Source: 73-13 sp035556075 (GTDB lineage Bacteria; Actinomycetota; Actinomycetes; Actinomycetales; Microbacteriaceae). Taken from it: a stretch of DNA of 64,000 bases. Numbering within the stretch: the stretch's first letter is position 1; each line of letters begins with the position of its first letter. A program made the position numbers and the translations under genes. This document shows positions 1-8,546 of the stretch, one piece after another. The notes under the pieces were generated by a model. It saw nothing but the letters and a program-made list of their open reading frames with translations, was not told where the DNA came from and did no database searches. The stretch covers positions 11,569-75,568 of the forward strand of contig DATMFQ010000041.1 in assembly GCA_035556075.1 (NCBI GenBank). Reading direction: 5' to 3'.

Positions 1-717
1 CAGGTGGACGGGCTGGGCCGACCCCTGCGCCTGCTGCAGCGACGAGCGCTCCGGCAACGAGGGGACGAGCACGAGCGGACCGAACATGTCGTGCATCTCG
101 CGCAGGCGGTACTGGTGCTCCGCCGAGTGCTCGCGGAACCGGTTGACGATGATCCCGAGCGGCTGGAGGCGGGGGCTCAGGCCGCGCCGGATCTCCTCGA
201 TTGCGCGCAGCGCACGATCGGCAGCGGCGACCGAGAAGAGCGCGGGCTCCGTGACGAGCACGACGCGATCACTGGCGACCCACGCGGTACGGGCGAGCGC
301 ATTGAGGGTCGGTGCCGTGTCGATGAGGACGAGATCGTAGTCGGCTTCGACGAGGGCGAGCGCCTCCTCGAGCTTCCAGATGTCGCGGACGGTCGGGTGT
401 GGCGTGTCGTAGTTCGTCGCGGCCGGGGAGCCGATGAGGACGTCGACCGTGCCGGGGTGGTTGCGCGTCCACCCCGAGGGTGCGATCGCGTGCCGCACGG
501 TCTTCTCCTTGACGGCGGCGAGGACGTCGGCGATCGAGCCATGCGCGGTGAGATCCACCCGCATTCCCGTCGAGGCGTCCGCCTGAGGATCGAGATCGAC
601 GACGAGGACCCGCAGCCCCCGCGAGAAGGCCGCGGAGGCGAGACCGAGCGTCACGGTCGTCTTGCCGACGCCGCCTTTGAGCGAACTGACGCTGAGCACG
701 TGCACGAGGACTGACAC
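1..717 (-). CDS. parA: ParA family ATPase (3' part beyond window edge)
   Basis: This is a ParA/Soj-type Walker ATPase that would drive DNA or cargo segregation. The protein begins with a deviant Walker A motif, SLKGGVGKTTV, at about residues 13-22. It continues with DLDPQADAS near residue 41 and LVLIDTAPTL near residue 120, the expected ParA switch segments. The reading frame is open to base 1, so the C-terminus lies outside the window. The GTG at 717 is my preferred start because a GGAC-like site lies upstream; a GTG at 705 is an in-frame alternative. It is transcribed away from pyc, with only 57 bases between the two starts. No ParB gene is visible, so this could be an orphan ParA with a non-chromosomal cargo. 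The family call is firm; the cellular role is inference. Confidence 0.9.
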   Translation of the reverse strand, partial: MSVLVHVLSVSSLKGGVGKTTVTLGLASAAFSRGLRVLVVDLDPQADASTGMRVDLTAHGSIADVLAAVKEKTVRHAIAPSGWTRNHPGTVDVLIGSPAATNYDTPHPTVRDIWKLEEALALVEADYDLVLIDTAPTLNALARTAWVASDRVVLVTEPALFSVAAADRALRAIEEIRRGLSPRLQPLGIIVNRFREHSAEHQYRLREMHDMFGPLVLVPSLPERSSLQQAQGSAQPVHL

Positions 718-720
718 TAC

Positions 721-726
721 TAAACT
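721..726 (+). promoter_or_regulatory. candidate -10 box for pyc
   Basis: TAAACT matches TANNNT and lies about 48 bases before the pyc start. It would give a short leader carrying the CAGGAG ribosome site at 765-770. No convincing -35 hexamer is visible, so this is tentative. Confidence 0.35.
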
Positions 727-774
727 GTCCTGAGCCCGATCGATCCACCACGCTCGAATCGCGACAGGAGACTC

Positions 775-3700
775 GTGTTTCAGAAGGTGTTGGTTGCCAA
801 CCGTGGCGAGATCGCCGTCCGTGCATTCCGTGCAGCATTCGAGCTGGGCATTCGCACCGTTGCGGTGTACGCCTGGGAGGATCGCGGCTCGATCCACCGG
901 CAGAAGGCCGACGAGGCTTACGTCATCGGGGAGCGGGGGCACCCCGTGCGCGCCTATCTCGACGTCGATGAGATCATCCGGGTCGCCAAGGAATGCGGTG
1001 CTGACGCGATCTACCCCGGTTACGGCTTTCTCTCGGAGAACAGCGACCTCGCGCGGGCTGCCGCCGAGCACGGCATCGCCTTCGTCGGGCCGGGCGCGCA
1101 CGTGCTCGACATGGCCGGGGACAAGGTCGCCGCGAAACAGCATGCGATCGCGGCCGGGGTCCCTGTGCTCGACTCGAGCGAAGCCACCGACGACATCGAG
1201 GAGCTCATCGCCGCGGCCGACCGCATCGGGTTCCCCGTCTTTGCCAAGGCCGTCGCTGGCGGTGGCGGGCGCGGCATGCGGCGCGTCGAGCGGCACGACG
1301 ACCTCCGGGAGGCGCTCGAGGCGGCGATGCGCGAGGCGGCCAGCGCATTCGGCGATGCCCGCATGTTCATCGAGCAGGCGGTGCTCCGGCCCCGACACAT
1401 CGAGGTGCAGGTGCTCGCGGACGCCGCGGGGGAGACCGTCCATCTCTTCGAGCGTGACTGCTCGGTGCAGCGCCGCCACCAGAAAGTCGTCGAGATCGCC
1501 CCGGCGCCGAATCTCGACCCGGCGACCCGCGAGGCGTTGTATCGCGACGCGGTCGCTTTCGCCCGCTCGATCGGCTATGTCAACGCGGGGACCGTCGAAT
1601 TCCTCGTCGACACGGCCGGAGAGCGCGCCGGCCAGCACGTCTTCATCGAGATGAATCCGCGGATCCAGGTCGAGCACACGATCACCGAGGAGATCACCGA
1701 CGTCGACCTCGTCGTCGCGCAGCTTCGGATCGCCGCGGGGGAGACCCTGCAGTCGATGCGGCTCACGCAGGACGACATTCGGATGCACGGCACCGCGATC
1801 CAATGCCGCATCACGACCGAGGACCCCGCGCAGGACTTCCGCCCCGACACCGGACGGATCACGACCTACCGCAGTCCCGGCGGGGCGGGCATCCGTCTCG
1901 ACGGCGGGACCGTCGCCGCTGGCGTCGACGTGTCACCGCACTTCGACTCGCTGCTCGTCAAGCTCATCACCCGCGGCCGCGACTTCCCATCCGCGGTTCG
2001 GCGGGCCCGCCGTGCGCTCGCCGAGTTCCGGCTCCGGGGGGTCGCGTCGAACATCCCGTTCCTGCAGGCCGTCGTCGACGATCACGACTTCATTCTTGGT
2101 GACCTGTCCACCGCATTCATCGATGAGCGGCCGTATCTGCTCGGCGCACGCAAATCCCAGGACCGGGCCAGTCGGCTCCTGCAGTGGCTCGCCGAGGCGA
2201 CGGTGAACGAGCCCTACGGGTCACGCGGCGACCTGCAGGACCCCGCGAAGAAGCTGCCGCCGCTGGACGTCACCGCGCCGCTCACTCCCGGCTCGCGCGA
2301 CCGACTGCGCGAGCTCGGTCCCGAGGGCTGGGCGCGGTCGCTGCGCGAGCAGCGTCAACTCGCGGTCACCGAGACGACCTTCCGCGACGCCCACCAGTCG
2401 CTGCTGGCGACTCGGGTGCGCAGCAAGGACCTGCTGGCGGCACTGCCCGCGGTCTCCAGGCTGACCCCCCAACTGCTCAGCATCGAGGCCTGGGGCGGGG
2501 CGACCTACGACGTCGCCCTGCGATTCCTTGGCGAGGATCCGTGGGCGCGGCTCGCGGCGATGCGCGAGGCGCTGCCGAATGTGGCGATCCAGATGCTGCT
2601 GCGGGGGCGCAACACGGTCGGCTACACCCCATACCCGCAGGCGGTGACCGAGGCGTTCGTGCGCGAGGCCGCCGGGACCGGGGTCGATATCTTCCGCATT
2701 TTTGACGCGCTCAACGACGTCACGCAGATGCGCCCGGCGATCGACGCGGTGCTCGCGACCGGCACGGCGGTCGCGGAGGGCGCGATGAGCTACACGGGTG
2801 ACCTCCTCGACCCCGCCGAGGACCTGTACACGCTCGACTACTGGCTGCGGCTCGCCGATGACCTCGTTGCCTCCGGCGTGCACGTGCTCGGCATCAAGGA
2901 CATGGCGGGCCTGCTCCGGCCCGAGGCGGCGGCGCGGCTCGTTACCGCCCTCCGGGAGCGCTTCGACGTCCCCGTCCACGTGCACACGCACGACACGGCT
3001 GGTGGGCAGCTGGCGACGCTGCTCGCGGCGGCGGCCGCGGGGGCGGATGCTGTCGACGCAGCGAGCGCGCCCATGGCCGGCACGACGTCGCAGCCCTCGC
3101 TCTCGGCGCTTGTCGCCGCGCTCGCGCACACTGAACGCGACACGGGGATCTCACTCGAGGCAGTCGGCTCGCTCGAGCCGTACTGGGAGGCGGTGCGGGC
3201 CATGTACCGGCCGTTCGAGTCCGGCCTGCCCGGGCCGACCGGCCGCGTCTACCACCACGAGATCCCTGGCGGGCAGCTGTCGAACCTTCGGCAGCAGGCG
3301 ATCGCCGTCGGGCAGGGGCACAACTTCGAGGCCGTCGAGGAGTACTACGCGGCGGCCGACCGGATCCTCGGGCGCATCCCGAAGGTGACGCCGTCCTCGA
3401 AGGTCGTCGGCGACCTCGCCCTCGCACTCGCGGCGGCGAATGCGGATGTCGCGGACTTTGAGGCGAACCCCCAGCAGTACGACATCCCGGCGAGCGTCAT
3501 CGGCTTCCTCGCCGGCGAGCTCGGCGACCCGCCTGGCGGCTGGCCGGAGCCGTTCCGGACGAAGGCGCTAGGCGGTCGGGAGGTTGCCGTCGGCCCCGCC
3601 CCGCTCACCGCCGAGGACGAGGCCGAGCTTGCCGGGGATGCGCCGACGCGCCGTGCCGCGCTCAACCGACTGCTCTTCCCCGGCCCGACCCGTACCTACC

Positions 3701-4173
3701 TGCAGTGGCGGGATGCCTACGGGGACCTCAGCGTGCTCGACACGCTCGACTACCTGTACGGCCTCGCGCCCGACGTCGAGCACATCGTCCCGCTCGAGCG
3801 CGGCGTCAACCTCTTCGTCGGGCTCGAAGCGATCGGCGAGCCCGACTCGAAGGGCATGCGCACCGTCATGCTGACGCTCAACGGCCAGTTGCGGCCGGTG
3901 TCCGTGCGGGACCAGCGGATCGAGGTCGAGGCGAAGGCCGCCGAGAAGGCGGACCCGAGCGTGCCCGGCCAGGTCGCCGCCCCGTTCAGCGGTGTCGTCA
4001 CGGTCAAGGTCGAGCCTGGCCAGCAGGTGACGGCCGGTCAGCAGCTCGCCGTCATCGAGGCGATGAAGATGGAGGCCGCGATCACCGCGCCGGTCGCCGG
4101 GGTTGTCCGCCGGGTCGCGATCTCGGCCACCGCGCGGGTCGAGGCCGGTGACCTGCTTGTTGAGCTCGGATAA
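775..4173 (+). CDS. pyc: pyruvate carboxylase
   Basis: This enzyme carboxylates pyruvate to oxaloacetate using biotin, ATP and bicarbonate, the main anaplerotic reaction in the cytoplasm. All three modules of a full-length single-chain enzyme are present. The biotin carboxylase half covers residues 1 to about 450, with the GGGGRGMR loop near 160 and EMNPRIQVEH near 291. The carboxyltransferase domain has TTFRDAHQSLLATR near 533 and the metal-binding HVHTHDTAGG near 735. The C-terminal biotinyl domain carries AMKME with the biotin-accepting Lys at about 1098. The length of 1132 residues is normal for the family. The GTG start at 775 is preceded by CAGGAG at 765-770 with a short spacer. It stands alone, between ParA (divergent) and a MinD-like gene (same strand). 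Confidence 0.97.
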   Translation: MFQKVLVANRGEIAVRAFRAAFELGIRTVAVYAWEDRGSIHRQKADEAYVIGERGHPVRAYLDVDEIIRVAKECGADAIYPGYGFLSENSDLARAAAEHGIAFVGPGAHVLDMAGDKVAAKQHAIAAGVPVLDSSEATDDIEELIAAADRIGFPVFAKAVAGGGGRGMRRVERHDDLREALEAAMREAASAFGDARMFIEQAVLRPRHIEVQVLADAAGETVHLFERDCSVQRRHQKVVEIAPAPNLDPATREALYRDAVAFARSIGYVNAGTVEFLVDTAGERAGQHVFIEMNPRIQVEHTITEEITDVDLVVAQLRIAAGETLQSMRLTQDDIRMHGTAIQCRITTEDPAQDFRPDTGRITTYRSPGGAGIRLDGGTVAAGVDVSPHFDSLLVKLITRGRDFPSAVRRARRALAEFRLRGVASNIPFLQAVVDDHDFILGDLSTAFIDERPYLLGARKSQDRASRLLQWLAEATVNEPYGSRGDLQDPAKKLPPLDVTAPLTPGSRDRLRELGPEGWARSLREQRQLAVTETTFRDAHQSLLATRVRSKDLLAALPAVSRLTPQLLSIEAWGGATYDVALRFLGEDPWARLAAMREALPNVAIQMLLRGRNTVGYTPYPQAVTEAFVREAAGTGVDIFRIFDALNDVTQMRPAIDAVLATGTAVAEGAMSYTGDLLDPAEDLYTLDYWLRLADDLVASGVHVLGIKDMAGLLRPEAAARLVTALRERFDVPVHVHTHDTAGGQLATLLAAAAAGADAVDAASAPMAGTTSQPSLSALVAALAHTERDTGISLEAVGSLEPYWEAVRAMYRPFESGLPGPTGRVYHHEIPGGQLSNLRQQAIAVGQGHNFEAVEEYYAAADRILGRIPKVTPSSKVVGDLALALAAANADVADFEANPQQYDIPASVIGFLAGELGDPPGGWPEPFRTKALGGREVAVGPAPLTAEDEAELAGDAPTRRAALNRLLFPGPTRTYLQWRDAYGDLSVLDTLDYLYGLAPDVEHIVPLERGVNLFVGLEAIGEPDSKGMRTVMLTLNGQLRPVSVRDQRIEVEAKAAEKADPSVPGQVAAPFSGVVTVKVEPGQQVTAGQQLAVIEAMKMEAAITAPVAGVVRRVAISATARVEAGDLLVELG

Positions 4174-4214
4174 GTCCCCGCAGCGGCAGAATCGCGCGGG
4201 TGCGCCCCGCTCGG

Positions 4215-4220
4215 TAGACT
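4215..4220 (+). promoter_or_regulatory. candidate -10 box for the MinD-like gene
   Basis: TAGACT fits TANNNT. It is followed by a leader of about 20 bases that contains AAAGGAGG at 4232-4239, one of the strongest Shine-Dalgarno sites in the window, seven bases before the ATG. This gene therefore looks leadered, unlike many of its neighbours. Confidence 0.55.
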
Positions 4221-4246
4221 GACCGCGCTCGAAAGGAGGCCTCCGG

Positions 4247-5401
4247 ATGGCGTCACCAAGTGACAACTCGACGAAGAAGGTCGACACCGACCCGATCATC
4301 ACCATTGACCTCCCGGAGACGGTGCACGAGACGCCAGCCGACGAGGCGGCGGTCGCCATTGACGATGTCGCCGTCGACCCTGTCCTGGCCAAGCCCGTCG
4401 AGCAGGTCCCGACGACGACGGTGACGCTCACCGCCGCCGACGTCGCCGCGGCCCCTGAGACGCCGGCCGACCTCACCCTTGACCGGCTCGTGAGCCCTCG
4501 CGCGAAGGCGAAGCGGAAGCCGCCGGAGGGGGCCTGGCAGCGAGTCGTCTACGAGGCGAGCCTCCACCTCGTCCATCCCGGCGACTCCGTCCCGGTGCGC
4601 GAGCGCAAGGAGCTCGAGTCCCGGATCAGCCGCCGCCTCGACGGACCCACCCGATTCGTCGCGGTGCTGTCCCGCAAGGGTGGCGTCGGCAAGACGACCG
4701 TCTCGACGCTGCTCGGCCAGGCGCTCGCCGCCATTCGTGAGGACCGCATCATCGCGATCGACGCGAACCCGGACCGGGGCACCCTTGCCGAGCGCATCAC
4801 GAAGACGACGGACGCGACCAGTCGCACGCTCGTCGACGAGCGCGACGAGATCCAGGCGTTCAGCGACTTCCAGCAGCGGGTGTCTCGCGACCTGTCCAGA
4901 CTCGACGTGCTCGCCTCCGACCACGACCCGAACCTCCTCAAGGAGTTCGACGAGGAGGACTACAACATCGTCGCGGAGCTCGCGAAGCGCTTCTACTCGA
5001 TCGTCCTCACCGACTGCGGCACCGGGATGGTCCACTCGGTCATGAAGGCGACCCTCGACCGCGCCGACCAGCTCGTGCTCGTCTCGGGCGGCTCGATCGA
5101 CGAGGCGCGCCTGACCTCGGAGACGATCTCGTGGCTCGAGGCGAACGGTTACGAGGACCTCGCGAGGAATGCGGTGGTCGCCCTCAACACCTCGACGCAC
5201 GGCACGAATCTGGTGCGGCTCGAGGAGATCGAGGATCACTTCGCCTCGCGCGTGCGCGAGATCGTGCGCATCCCCTACGACCCGCAGTTGGCCACGGGCG
5301 CGACGATCCGCTTCGAGGCGCTCAAGCCGCTCACGCAGGACTCGGTGCGGCTCCTCGCCGCGGCGGTCGTCGACGGTCTGCCCGACCGCGACGAGGCCTG
5401 A
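4247..5401 (+). CDS. MinD/EspI-like ATPase with disordered N-terminus
   Basis: The C-terminal two thirds is a MinD/ParA-fold ATPase. FVAVLSRKGGVGKTT carries the deviant Walker A at about residues 144-151, and AIDANPDRGTL follows. The wording of this motif is close to the EspI-type ATPases linked to ESX secretion in mycobacteria, but no ESX gene is present here. Residues 1-90 are rich in Asp, Thr, Val and Ala and look disordered, and a basic stretch (RAKAKRKPP) follows before the fold. The 384-residue length suits this subgroup. The ATG at 4247 has an excellent ribosome site (AAAGGAGG). The stop is seven bases before the next gene, a peptide deformylase, so the two are probably co-transcribed. 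The cargo or partner is unknown. Confidence 0.8.
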   Translation: MASPSDNSTKKVDTDPIITIDLPETVHETPADEAAVAIDDVAVDPVLAKPVEQVPTTTVTLTAADVAAAPETPADLTLDRLVSPRAKAKRKPPEGAWQRVVYEASLHLVHPGDSVPVRERKELESRISRRLDGPTRFVAVLSRKGGVGKTTVSTLLGQALAAIREDRIIAIDANPDRGTLAERITKTTDATSRTLVDERDEIQAFSDFQQRVSRDLSRLDVLASDHDPNLLKEFDEEDYNIVAELAKRFYSIVLTDCGTGMVHSVMKATLDRADQLVLVSGGSIDEARLTSETISWLEANGYEDLARNAVVALNTSTHGTNLVRLEEIEDHFASRVREIVRIPYDPQLATGATIRFEALKPLTQDSVRLLAAAVVDGLPDRDEA

Positions 5402-5408
5402 CGCCCGG

Positions 5409-5900
5409 ATGACCGTCCGGGAGATCCGGCGTTTCGGCGATCCGGTGCTGCGCAGCGCCTGCGATCCGGTGCGTCTTGGCGCGCCAGGGAACGCTGCGCT
5501 CGTCGAGGACCTCCTCGACACGGTGCAGGTGCCGGGCCGCGCCGGTGTCGCGGCGAACCAGATCGGGGTCTCGCTCCGTGCATTCAGCTGGCTCGTCGAC
5601 GGCGAGCTCGGCTACCTTCTCAATCCGGTGCTCGTCGAGGTGCGCGGTGAGCCCGTGCCCGTCGACGAGGGCTGCCTTTCGGTGCCGGGGCTCGGCTACC
5701 CGAGGCTGCGGCATCCGTGGGCGCGGGTCGAGGGCATTGATCTCGACGGCAACGCACTCGTCGTCGAGGGTGAGGGCCTCATGGCGCAGATGCTCCAACA
5801 CGAATGCGACCACCTCGATGGTCACCTCTACATCGAGGGCCTCGAGCCCGAGGTGAAGCGCGAAGCGCTCCGCGAGATCCGCGCCGCGTCCTGGTATTAA
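5409..5900 (+). CDS. def: peptide deformylase (first copy, divergent motif I)
   Basis: Peptide deformylase removes the N-formyl group from nascent proteins at the ribosome exit. The metal site is complete: EGCLSVPG with Cys89 and QHECDHLDG with His131, Glu132 and His135. Motif I, normally GxGxAAxQ, reads GRAGVAANQ, with Asn in place of the usual Pro. The 163-residue length is typical. I chose the ATG at 5409 because it lies seven bases after the stop of the MinD-like gene; the frame continues upstream but only as a shadow of that gene. A second, more canonical deformylase is encoded at 45529-46095, so this one may be the specialised or back-up copy. It converges with the acyl-CoA ligase gene, leaving only six bases between the stops. 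Confidence 0.93.
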   Translation: MTVREIRRFGDPVLRSACDPVRLGAPGNAALVEDLLDTVQVPGRAGVAANQIGVSLRAFSWLVDGELGYLLNPVLVEVRGEPVPVDEGCLSVPGLGYPRLRHPWARVEGIDLDGNALVVEGEGLMAQMLQHECDHLDGHLYIEGLEPEVKREALREIRAASWY

Positions 5901-5906
5901 GGGACG

Positions 5907-7739
5907 TCACCCGAGCGGGGTGGCGGTCGTGATCGTCGCCTCGTGCGTCGGCGCGTAGAGGTCCTCGATCACCTGCGCGAAGTCCTGCAGGATGACGTGG
6001 CGCTTGATCGACATCTTCGGCGTGAGGTGGCCGCTCGCCTCGGTGAACTGCGTCGGCAGCACCACGAATTTGCGGACCTGCTCCGCTCGGGACACCGACG
6101 CATTCGCCAGATCTACCGCGCGCTGCACCTCGGCGAGCACCTTCGGGTGCTTCGCCGCGACCGCGAGGGGCATCTGGGCATCCTCGCCCTGATTGTGGAG
6201 CCACACCGGCAGCATCTCCTCGTCGAGGGTGATGAGCGCGCCGACGAAGGGTCGCCGGTCACCGACGACGACGACCTGGCCGACGATCGGGTTGGCTCGG
6301 ATCGGATCCTCGAGTGCGGCGGGCGAGATGTTCTTGCCGCCCGCGGTGATGATGAGCTCCTTCTTGCGCCCCGTGATCGTCACGAAGCCGTCCTCATCGA
6401 TCGAGCCGATGTCGCCGGTCTTGAACCACTCGCCGTCGAACGACTCGGCGGTCGCCGCCGGGTTGTTCCAGTACTCCTGGAAGACGCAGATCCCTCGGAC
6501 CTCGAGCTCATCGTCCGCGCCGAGGCGCACCGCGTTCCCGGGCAGCGGGAGGCCGACGGTGCCGATCTTGCTCTTCGACGGGATGTTGACGGTGACGGGC
6601 GCGGTCGTCTCGGTGAGGCCCCAGCCCTCGAGGACCTTGACGCCGACCGAGTTGAAGAAGTGGCCGAGCCGGAGCCCGAGCGGGGCCGACCCGGAGATCG
6701 CGTACTCGACGCGGCCGCCGAGCGCCGCGCGGAGCTTCGACAGGACGAGACGGTCGAAGAGCTTGAACTTCAGGCGCAGCCCGAGCGGCACGTGCCCGGC
6801 CTCGACCGCCTTCGAATGCGCGACCGCCACGTCCGCCGCGGCACGGAAGATTTTGCCCTTGCCACCGCCCTCCGCCTTCTGCTCCGCCGAGTTGTAGACC
6901 TTCTCGAAGACGCGGGGGACCGCGAGGAGGAACGTCGGCTTGAAGCTTCCAAGCGACTCGACGAGCTTGGACGTGTCGGGCTGGTGACCGATCTTGGACC
7001 CGCTCACGATGCCGAGCACGGAGATGAATCGGGCGAAGACATGGGCGAGTGTGATGAAGAGGACGGTGCTCGCGTCCGGGTTGAGCACCTCGGGGAAGGC
7101 GACCGTCGCATTCCTCGCCAGCTCGACGAAGTTCGCGTGCGTCAGCACGACCCCCTTCGGCTTGCCCGTGGAGCCGGAGGTGTAGATGAGGGTCGCGAGA
7201 TCCTCCCCATTGGCGAGGGTGCGTCGGCGCTCGACCTCCTCGTCCGGGACGGCCACGCCCTGCTGCTTGAGCTTGTCGATCGCGCCAAGGTCGAGCTGCC
7301 ACGTGGTGCGCACGAGCGGCAGGTCGGCCCGGACCTCGTCGAAGCGGGCGAAGTGCTCGGTCGTCTCGAATATCGCGGCGATGGCACCGGAATCCTCGAG
7401 GTACCACTTGATCTGGGAGGGCGCGCTCGTCTCATAGATCGGCACCATCGTCGCCCCGGCGAACCAGATCGCGAAGTCGATGAGGGTCCACTCGTAGCTC
7501 GTCTTCGCGAGGAATCCGATCTTGTCACCGGGCTCGATGCCCGCGGCGATGAGCCCCTTGGCGACCTCGATGACCTCCGTGTGGAATTCGCGCGAGGTCA
7601 CGTCCCGCCAGCCGCCCTGCCCGTCGGGCACGGCGAACAGCGCGCGATCGGGGGTCGCGCGCACCCGGTCGATGAGGAGGTCGGTGGCATTCGCACTCGG
7701 GTCAGCGGCGACAATGGCGGGGACGTCGATCTCCTGCAC
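5907..7739 (-). CDS. fadD: long-chain fatty acyl-CoA (or acyl-AMP) ligase, FadD15-like
   Basis: This AMP-forming ligase activates long-chain fatty acids with ATP and CoA. The AMP-binding signature IYTSGSTGKPKGV, the SGSAPLG and EGWGLTET motifs, the hinge region EWFKTGDIG and the C-terminal GRKKELIITAGGKNISP are all present in order. The length of 610 residues matches the FAA1/FadD15 branch. The GTG at 7739 is chosen because AAGGAG lies a few bases upstream; a longer open frame to 7949 has no ribosome site and runs over the divergent plsC. The gene order fadD15-type / plsC / aroG / pknL is conserved with Mycobacterium. It is divergent from plsC, which suggests shared control of acyl-CoA supply and use; that link is inference. 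Confidence 0.93.
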   Translation of the reverse strand: MQEIDVPAIVAADPSANATDLLIDRVRATPDRALFAVPDGQGGWRDVTSREFHTEVIEVAKGLIAAGIEPGDKIGFLAKTSYEWTLIDFAIWFAGATMVPIYETSAPSQIKWYLEDSGAIAAIFETTEHFARFDEVRADLPLVRTTWQLDLGAIDKLKQQGVAVPDEEVERRRTLANGEDLATLIYTSGSTGKPKGVVLTHANFVELARNATVAFPEVLNPDASTVLFITLAHVFARFISVLGIVSGSKIGHQPDTSKLVESLGSFKPTFLLAVPRVFEKVYNSAEQKAEGGGKGKIFRAAADVAVAHSKAVEAGHVPLGLRLKFKLFDRLVLSKLRAALGGRVEYAISGSAPLGLRLGHFFNSVGVKVLEGWGLTETTAPVTVNIPSKSKIGTVGLPLPGNAVRLGADDELEVRGICVFQEYWNNPAATAESFDGEWFKTGDIGSIDEDGFVTITGRKKELIITAGGKNISPAALEDPIRANPIVGQVVVVGDRRPFVGALITLDEEMLPVWLHNQGEDAQMPLAVAAKHPKVLAEVQRAVDLANASVSRAEQVRKFVVLPTQFTEASGHLTPKMSIKRHVILQDFAQVIEDLYAPTHEATITTATPLG

Positions 7740-7777
7740 GGTGGCTCCTTCGGGTGGACACGTCGGTGTGTGTGGAC

Positions 7778-7783
7778 ATTCTA
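7778..7783 (-). promoter_or_regulatory. candidate -10 box for fadD
   Basis: On the minus strand the hexamer reads TAGAAT, about 38 bases before the GTG start. It would give a short leader that contains the AAGGAG ribosome site. No clear -35 hexamer is seen. Confidence 0.4.
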
Positions 7784-7813
7784 GGTCGGCTGTCAGCAGC
7801 GCCGGGGGCCGAC

Positions 7814-7819
7814 TAGATT
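7814..7819 (+). promoter_or_regulatory. leaderless -10 box for plsC
   Basis: TAGATT lies seven bases before the GTG at 7827, and no ribosome-binding sequence intervenes. Initiation at that spacing would place the transcript start at or next to the start codon. Confidence 0.6.
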
Positions 7820-7826
7820 GGTCGTC

Positions 7827-8510
7827 GTGTTGTGGTGGCTCCTGAAGCACGTCCTCGTGGGGCCGATGCTGTGGACCGTGTATCGGCCGGCGGTGTCGGG
7901 GGTCGAGCACGTGCCGCACGACGGACCGGCGATCATCGTCGGCAACCACATCGGCTTCCTCGATTCCGTTTTCATGCCGCTCGTCATCGACCGTCGCGTC
8001 TACTTCCTTGCGAAGAGTGACTACTTCACGGGGCGCGGCCTGCGCGGCTGGATCACCCGGATGTTCTTCCTCGGCATCGGACAGCTGCCGATCGACCGCT
8101 CCGGCGGCAAGGCCTCGGAGGCCTCGCTCAACAGCGGGCTCGAGGTCCTCGCCCGCGGCGAGATCCTCGGGATCTACCCCGAGGGCACGCGCAGCCCCGA
8201 CGGTCGGCTCTACCGCGGGCGCACGGGTGTCGCCCGGATGATCCTCGAGACCGGGGTGCCGGTCATCCCCGTCGTCGTGTGGGGCACCGACAAGGCGCTG
8301 CCGATTGGCGCGAAGCTGCCGAAGGTCGGGAAGGTCGGCGTCGCCTTCGGGGAGCCGATGGACTTCTCACGGTACGCGGGGCTCGAATCCGACCGCTTCG
8401 TGCTGCGGTCGGTGACCGACGAGATCATGTACGAGTTGCAGCGACTATCGGGTCAGGAATACGTCGACGTCTACGCCACGAGCGTCAAAGCGAGGGCGGC
8501 GGCCCGGTGA
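7827..8510 (+). CDS. plsC: 1-acyl-sn-glycerol-3-phosphate acyltransferase family protein
   Basis: This is a PlsC-family membrane-associated acyltransferase that would acylate lysophosphatidate or a related lysolipid. The catalytic NHxxxxD motif appears as NHIGFLDS (His41, Asp46), and the acceptor-binding motif YPEGTRS lies near residue 116. A hydrophobic N-terminus (LWWLLKHVLVGP) is consistent with membrane association. The GTG at 7827 is preferred because a TANNNT box lies exactly seven bases upstream; a TTG at 7818 would give three extra residues. The 227-residue length is normal. The neighbour order matches Rv2182c, between fadD15 and aroG. The precise lipid substrate cannot be read from the sequence. 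Confidence 0.9.
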   Translation: MLWWLLKHVLVGPMLWTVYRPAVSGVEHVPHDGPAIIVGNHIGFLDSVFMPLVIDRRVYFLAKSDYFTGRGLRGWITRMFFLGIGQLPIDRSGGKASEASLNSGLEVLARGEILGIYPEGTRSPDGRLYRGRTGVARMILETGVPVIPVVVWGTDKALPIGAKLPKVGKVGVAFGEPMDFSRYAGLESDRFVLRSVTDEIMYELQRLSGQEYVDVYATSVKARAAAR

Positions 8511-8532
8511 GCCTCGGCACAGCGGAGCCGAG

Positions 8533-8538
8533 TAGGCT
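8533..8538 (+). promoter_or_regulatory. near-leaderless -10 box for aroG
   Basis: TAGGCT lies eight bases before the GTG at 8547 and just downstream of the plsC stop. No ribosome-binding sequence lies between box and start. Confidence 0.55.
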
Positions 8539-8546
8539 TGTCCGCC

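Noticed and set aside
4..714. Long plus-strand open frame at the window start
   Set aside because: It is the antisense shadow of ParA. Its composition is Arg/Asp/Glu-rich and the minus strand carries a clear Walker ATPase.
5169..5408. Upstream extension of the first deformylase
   Set aside because: It overlaps the MinD-like gene in another frame and is Arg/Ser-rich; the ATG at 5409 gives a normal-length enzyme.
7740..7949. 70-residue N-terminal extension of fadD
   Set aside because: It has no ribosome site and covers the plsC start region; the extra residues do not resemble ligases.
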